Part shown: in pieces, positions 60,415-64,000 of the stretch
How the letters are laid out: each line of letters opens with the position of its first letter
Position numbering within the stretch: position 1 is the first letter of the stretch
Assembly: GCF_001687475.2 (NCBI RefSeq)
Contig: NZ_CP031611.1
Coordinates: 1,178,001-1,242,000 of the forward strand
Length of the DNA: 64,000 nt
Source of the DNA: Campylobacter hepaticus
Lineage (GTDB): Bacteria; Campylobacterota; Campylobacteria; Campylobacterales; Campylobacteraceae
Direction of reading: 5' to 3'
Program-made: the position numbers and the translations under genes
The notes under the pieces: model-generated
Seen by the model: only the letters and a program-made list of their open reading frames with translations
Database searches by the model: none
Told to the model about the DNA's origin: nothing

Positions 60415-60538
60415 AAAAAGAAATTATTATACCTAATAAAAGCTTTAAAAATAAAGAAATTTAAAATTTAAATTATATTTTCTTAAAATCAGAAAAATTT
60501 TAGTAAAAAAATAATATAATTGCTTTTCTTTTTTATAA

Positions 60539-60615
60539 GTCAAGGTAGCTCAGCTGGTTAGAGCGCTGGTCTCATAAGCCGGAGGTCGGGAGTTCAAGTC
60601 TCCCTCTTGACACCA
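60539..60615 (+). tRNA. tRNA-Met (CAU)
   Basis: A 77-nt cloverleaf on the plus strand, acceptor GTCAAGG with TCTTGAC, CCA encoded, loop CTCATAA with anticodon CAT. It could be elongator Met or the lysidine-modified Ile2 species; the acceptor starts with a normal G-C pair, so it is not the initiator. Confidence 0.9.
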
Positions 60616-61215
60616 AGTAGTAATTCATTAAGCAATATTAAGACGCAAAATACACTATTTTAACAACTTTTCTACATTAAAATTTTTCATTATAATTGAA
60701 ATTTTTTGTATTTTTTATAATTGTGTAGCCATTTATGTAGCCAAAGTAAAAAAGCTAATTCTGGCTACAAAAATACTAAAATATGTGATTACTTTATATT
60801 ATTTTTAATTTACTACAGATATTTTTATTGATTTGAATAAAATTTGCTTGACCTAAAGGAAAAACATATTAAGGTATACAAGATATAAAAGCTAAAATAT
60901 ATTTATTTATAGCTTTTATATCTTTTTATTTCATAACTGCTTAATCTTTATTTTAAAGTATTACAGTTAAAAGGCTTTATAATCAATATAAAAAATTAGA
61001 ACAAGATTTTATGTAGGGTTATAAGCTTTTTAAAACCATTTTTTAAATTTATTTTTATATGGCTTAGCATTGATTTTATAAAATGCTGATTTTTATTTAA
61101 AAAGCAATTTTTATTATATGCTAGATATACTTTTATGAAAATCAAATATTTAAAATACTTTATTTATGCTAATACATTCTTTTATAATTAAATTTTCAAA
61201 TATCAACAATAAATA
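60616..61215. other. Gene-free tract downstream of tRNA-Met
   Basis: About 600 bp without an intact gene. It contains TGTAGCC repeats and a short frame that resembles the start of a tyrosine integrase (about 60740-60800), plus a 14-bp hairpin with T-run (60881-60928). Possibly the scar of an element once integrated beside the tRNA. Confidence 0.4.
60881..60928 (+). terminator. Orphan hairpin with T-run
   Basis: A 14-bp perfect stem (60881-60894 with 60910-60923), then TTTTATTTC. No gene precedes it within 260 nt on this strand except tRNA-Met, so it may end a longer tRNA-Met transcript or a small RNA. Confidence 0.5.
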
Positions 61216-61323
61216 TCAAATATCTTTATTTTTTTCTTCTTTTAAAACAAAAATAATCCCACCAAACCCTGCAAGTACAACAATAGATATAAAAATAATT
61301 TCAAAAATATCCAATGCACTCAT
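61216..61323 (-). CDS. 35-residue hydrophobic protein coupled to rlmN
   Basis: The ORF starts [13 protein letters not shown], has one membrane helix (about 7-27) with a GFGG turn, and a charged end KEEKNKDI. Its ATG overlaps the rlmN stop (ATGA), so it is probably translated by coupling. C. jejuni has a small hydrophobic protein in the same place (Cj1714). Function unknown. Confidence 0.75.
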   Translation of the reverse strand: MSALDIFEIIFISIVVLAGFGGIIFVLKEEKNKDI

Positions 61324-62390
61324 TGATCTTTCATCCTTTCTTTAAGTTGTCCACAAGCTGCTGAAATATCAAGTCCTTTGCTTTCTCTTATAGTACAAGT
61401 TATGCCTTTAGAGCTTAATAAATCTTGAAATTTAATAGCATTTTCTAAACTAGGTCTTTGATATATACTTCCTTTGTGAGGATTAAAAAGTATCAAATTT
61501 ACCTTAGCCTTGATACCGTTTAAAAGTTTGACTAGTTCTTTAGCATGTTCTATTTTATCATTGACACTGTCGATTAAAAGGTATTCAAACATTATCCTTT
61601 TTCTTTGATCTATAGGAAAAGATTTAACAGCATCCATGATAGCAGCTATATTATAGGCTTTATTAATAGGCATTAATTCTGTGCGAAGCTCATCATTGAC
61701 TGCATGAAGTGAGATAGCAAGTAAGATGCCCAAATTCATTTTTCCTAATTCTTCAATTTGTTTTGCTAGTCCACTTGTGCTTATGGTTTGACGGCGAGGA
61801 CTTATAGCAAGTCCTTCATTTTGTGAAAGAATTTTTATAGCTTTAGAAACGTTTTTAAGATTATCAAGAGGTTCTCCCATTCCCATATAAACTATATTTA
61901 CACGTCTTTCATAAGGAATGTTATTGTGTTTTTTGATCCATAAAATTTGTCCAACTATTTCTCCTACTTGTAAATTCCTTTTTAAACCCCCTTTAGCAGT
62001 AAGACAAAAACTACAACCACTTTTACATCCTACTTGAGAAGAAACACAAATAGTAAATCTTGCATGGGCAATCCTTTTGCCTTCTTCATTTACTTTTTCT
62101 TCTTTCATAGGTAAAAGCACGCTTTCTATTCTTAAACCATCCATAAGCTCAAAAAGGTATTTTATGCTTCCATCTTTACTTTCTTCGCTTTTGATGCATT
62201 TTAAAGGTTTAAAATGAAAATTTTGTTCTAATTCTAAACGTAAAGTTTTGGGTAAGCTTGACATTTGGGAAAAATCATCAGCATATTTTTGATAAATCCA
62301 TTGATAAATTTGTTTCACGCGAAACATGGGTTTGATTTTTTCTTCTAATTCTTGAGGTAAAAAATCTAAAATATTTATAAGTTTTTTCAA
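61320..62390 (-). CDS. rlmN: 23S rRNA/tRNA adenine-C2 methyltransferase RlmN
   Basis: Radical-SAM enzyme that methylates A2503 of 23S rRNA and A37 of some tRNAs. The cluster cysteines are in [15 protein letters not shown] (about 122-136), followed by [10 protein letters not shown]. The conserved methyl-carrying cysteine is in DISAACGQL near the C-terminus. 356 residues, normal. The start [10 protein letters not shown] is the usual one. It contains a parS-like sequence at 62311-62326 within the coding region. Confidence 0.96.
   Translation of the reverse strand: MKKLINILDFLPQELEEKIKPMFRVKQIYQWIYQKYADDFSQMSSLPKTLRLELEQNFHFKPLKCIKSEESKDGSIKYLFELMDGLRIESVLLPMKEEKVNEEGKRIAHARFTICVSSQVGCKSGCSFCLTAKGGLKRNLQVGEIVGQILWIKKHNNIPYERRVNIVYMGMGEPLDNLKNVSKAIKILSQNEGLAISPRRQTISTSGLAKQIEELGKMNLGILLAISLHAVNDELRTELMPINKAYNIAAIMDAVKSFPIDQRKRIMFEYLLIDSVNDKIEHAKELVKLLNGIKAKVNLILFNPHKGSIYQRPSLENAIKFQDLLSSKGITCTIRESKGLDISAACGQLKERMKDQ
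62311..62326. promoter_or_regulatory. parS-like site 1 (ParB binding)
   Basis: TGTTTCACGCGAAACA differs from the bacterial parS consensus TGTTTCACGTGAAACA at one central base. It lies inside rlmN, about 16 kb from dnaA, and a second copy lies 344 bp away. parS sites normally cluster near the origin and inside genes. Confidence 0.75.
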
Positions 62391-62399
62391 TATTTTCCT

Positions 62400-62942
62400 T
62401 TAAATATAGTGCTTTTCTTTAAGATAATTTGTTAATTTTTCTTTTGCTTTTTCATGATTTTTAATGAAATCTTTATGAGCATTTTCATTGCAAAAATTAG
62501 TAGCACATAAAATACATTCTGCTTCAATGCCTAAATTTTGAGCTACACTTAAAACTGAAAAAGCTTCCATATTTTCTGCAAAAAAGCCTAATTTTGCAAA
62601 TTGTTTTGCAGCTTTTGAATTTTGACAAATATAATTTGATGAATTGATTTTAATAGTTTCACGCGAAACATTTTTATTTGTTATATCAATTTCATTTTTT
62701 GTTGGGGTATAAAAAGCATGTGAAATTTGAGAAAATTCTATATTAAAAGCATGTGAGCTTTTATAAATTTCTAAAATCTTTCCTTCTTTATAAAGACCAC
62801 AAGTTCCAATAAATATTATATTAAAAACTTGTTCTTTTAAACATAGTTGTGTTAAATGAAAGGCAGATTCTACAAGTCCTATGCCTATAGGTTTTGCAAA
62901 AGAGAAATTTTCATTTCCACCAGCACAAACAATCATCTTCAT
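62400..62942 (-). CDS. Purine-nucleoside phosphorylase superfamily protein
   Basis: 180 residues, shorter than the usual 230-280. The phosphorylase/hydrolase fold is suggested by NIIFIGTCGLY (phosphate/ribose loop, about 41-51), the C-terminal FAENMEAFSVLSVAQ (family MExxA-type motif) and CATNFCNENAHKDF. Counterpart in C. jejuni is Cj1712. Substrate unknown; nucleoside cleavage is an inference. It lies 9 nt upstream of rlmN and carries the second parS-like site. Confidence 0.72.
   Translation of the reverse strand: MKMIVCAGGNENFSFAKPIGIGLVESAFHLTQLCLKEQVFNIIFIGTCGLYKEGKILEIYKSSHAFNIEFSQISHAFYTPTKNEIDITNKNVSRETIKINSSNYICQNSKAAKQFAKLGFFAENMEAFSVLSVAQNLGIEAECILCATNFCNENAHKDFIKNHEKAKEKLTNYLKEKHYI
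62655..62670. promoter_or_regulatory. parS-like site 2 (ParB binding)
   Basis: AGTTTCACGCGAAACA shares 15 of 16 bases with site 1 and is inside the phosphorylase-family gene. The conserved GTTTCACGCGAAAC core in two neighbouring genes is unlikely by chance in such AT-rich DNA. Confidence 0.72.
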
Positions 62943-63013
62943 CCTTATAAAATTTACAAAATAATTTTACCCAAAAAGACTTAATTAAGAATTTTTAGGT
63001 AAAATTATTTTCT

Positions 63014-63802
63014 ATGGTTAAAGCAAAAAAGCAATACGGACAAAATTTTTTAATTGATAAAAGCGTATTAGTAAAAATCATCCAAGCCATACCCAAACAA
63101 GCAGACAATATTATTGAGATTGGGCCTGGCTTAGGTGATTTAACGCAAGAACTTTTAAAAATTTCTCAAGTAAAAGCTTATGAAATCGATAGCGATCTCA
63201 TACCCATTTTAAAAAAGAAATTTCAAAAAGAACTTGAATGTGGAAAATTTAACTTATTTCATCAAGATGTAAATGAAGTTTTTAAATATACTCTTGATGA
63301 AAAACCATATTTTTTAGTTGCAAATTTGCCTTATTATGTTGCAAGTCATATTATACTAAAAGCTTTAGAGGATAAAAATTGCTTAGGACTCATTGTGATG
63401 GTGCAAAAAGAAATGGCTGAAAAATTTTGCGCTAAAGAAGGAAGTAGTGATTTTTCTTCCTTAAGCGTTTTAAGTGCGATGATTTGTGAAAGAAAAATAC
63501 TTTTTGATGTTGGTCCTCAGTGTTTTACTCCTCCGCCAAAAGTTATGTCAGCGGTGATGAGTTTGATTAAAACTAGGGATTTTGATGAACTTTGCGAGTT
63601 GAAAAGTTTTAAGAAATTTCTCAGAGCTTGTTTTAGTATGCCTAGGAAGCAGATTGTAAGAAATTTAAAAATGCATAAAAGCAAAGTTTTAGAAGTTTTA
63701 GGCACTCTTGGCTTAAAAGAAAACATCAGACCACATGAAATTTGCGTTGATTCATACCTTAAAATTTATGATAAATTAAAGGATGAATATGGACGAGAAT
63801 AA
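63014..63802 (+). CDS. rsmA: 16S rRNA dimethyladenosine transferase (KsgA)
   Basis: Methylates two adjacent adenines near the 3' end of 16S rRNA during small-subunit maturation. KKQYGQNFLID opens the protein, SAM-binding EIGPGLGDLT is at about 37-46, and the catalytic NLPYYVAS at about 104-111. 262 residues, normal. Its end overlaps the rnj start by 14 nt. Divergent from the phosphorylase gene. Confidence 0.97.
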   Translation: MVKAKKQYGQNFLIDKSVLVKIIQAIPKQADNIIEIGPGLGDLTQELLKISQVKAYEIDSDLIPILKKKFQKELECGKFNLFHQDVNEVFKYTLDEKPYFLVANLPYYVASHIILKALEDKNCLGLIVMVQKEMAEKFCAKEGSSDFSSLSVLSAMICERKILFDVGPQCFTPPPKVMSAVMSLIKTRDFDELCELKSFKKFLRACFSMPRKQIVRNLKMHKSKVLEVLGTLGLKENIRPHEICVDSYLKIYDKLKDEYGRE

Positions 63803-64000
63803 AAAAATAAATAACGAACAAAATCCAAACTCAAGTTCAAAGAACAACAGACGTTATAAATACAAAAACCATAGAAAAAAAATACTCGATTCTTTACAAA
63901 ATGAAAACGATAAGTCAAAAATTCATGCAGCTCAAAATGCAAATAAAGAAAATCTTGAAAATAAAAGCGAGAAAAAAAAGAAAAAAAATCGCAATCTTCC
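63789..64000 (+). CDS. rnj: Ribonuclease J, N-terminal extension (partial)
   Basis: ATG 63789 opens a frame running off the right edge. The visible 70 residues (MDENKKINNEQNPN, then many Lys, Asn and Arg) are a basic, disordered extension like that of epsilon-proteobacterial RNase J, and the gene follows rsmA as in C. jejuni. The metallo-beta-lactamase domain is beyond the window, so the call rests on context and composition. Confidence 0.75.
   Translation, partial: MDENKKINNEQNPNSSSKNNRRYKYKNHRKKILDSLQNENDKSKIHAAQNANKENLENKSEKKKKKNRNL

Overview
The window comes from an AT-rich chromosome of the Campylobacter jejuni group. Gene content, gene order and protein sequences follow the C. jejuni replication-origin region read on the opposite strand: ggt, rRNA operon, asparaginase, recJ, pyrG, thyX, nrdA, purB, dba-dsbI, queC, ilvD, rnhB, gltDB, gyrB-dnaN-dnaA, ruvC, flgE, metY-metA, queF, leuABCD, rlmN, rsmA, rnj. 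Several genes that C. jejuni carries between these neighbours are absent (docA/docB between the RluD-type synthase and dba; the rubrerythrin and Cj0011c genes between ilvD and rnhB; the sulfite-oxidase pair next to gyrB). Many other genes are visibly decaying. A reduced-genome relative of C. jejuni, such as C. hepaticus or C. bilis, fits best, but the species is an inference.

Layout. 1-2.1 kb: tail of a SIMPL-domain protein and secreted gamma-glutamyltranspeptidase. 2.1-3.2 kb: gene-poor AT-rich tract. 3.2-9.3 kb: complete rRNA operon on the minus strand (16S, tRNA-Ile, tRNA-Ala, 23S with an intervening sequence, 5S), with pairing processing stems around 16S and 23S. 9.37-9.70 kb: a perfect 82-bp inverted repeat abutting the rRNA promoter. 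10-35 kb: housekeeping metabolism, namely secreted asparaginase, recJ-pyrG, thyX, a symporter, nrdA, purB, pseudouridine synthase, dba-dsbI, queC, an HD hydrolase, ilvD, rnhB, gltB-gltD and an NhaC-type antiporter. gltD has lost an internal block. 35.4-41 kb: a glycerol and organic-acid uptake locus (DUF485 protein, ActP-like symporter, GlpF, GlpK, GlpD) in which every gene carries at least one inactivating or truncating lesion. 41-46 kb: gyrB, dnaN, dnaA and the probable origin. 46-53.9 kb: ruvC, flgE with a sigma-54 promoter, metY-metA, queF, an outer-membrane beta-barrel and an unknown protein. 54-58.8 kb: leucine operon with its leader peptide. 58.8-61.3 kb: gene-poor tract with a DNA-methyltransferase remnant, four tRNAs and two tiny membrane proteins. 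61.3-64 kb: rlmN and a phosphorylase-family gene, each carrying a parS-like site, then rsmA and the start of RNase J.

How the genes fit together. Secreted Ggt and AnsB, on either side of the rRNA operon, release glutamate and aspartate in the periplasm for an organism that lives largely on amino acids. gltBD, ilvD, leuABCD and metYA supply nitrogen assimilation and amino-acid synthesis, although gltD may no longer work. The glp locus looks like a carbon-source module being lost. I found no CRISPR array, insertion sequence or prophage. The strongest unexplained structures are the 82-bp inverted repeat beside the rRNA promoter and the leader with overlapping hairpins and an 18-residue ORF upstream of metY.
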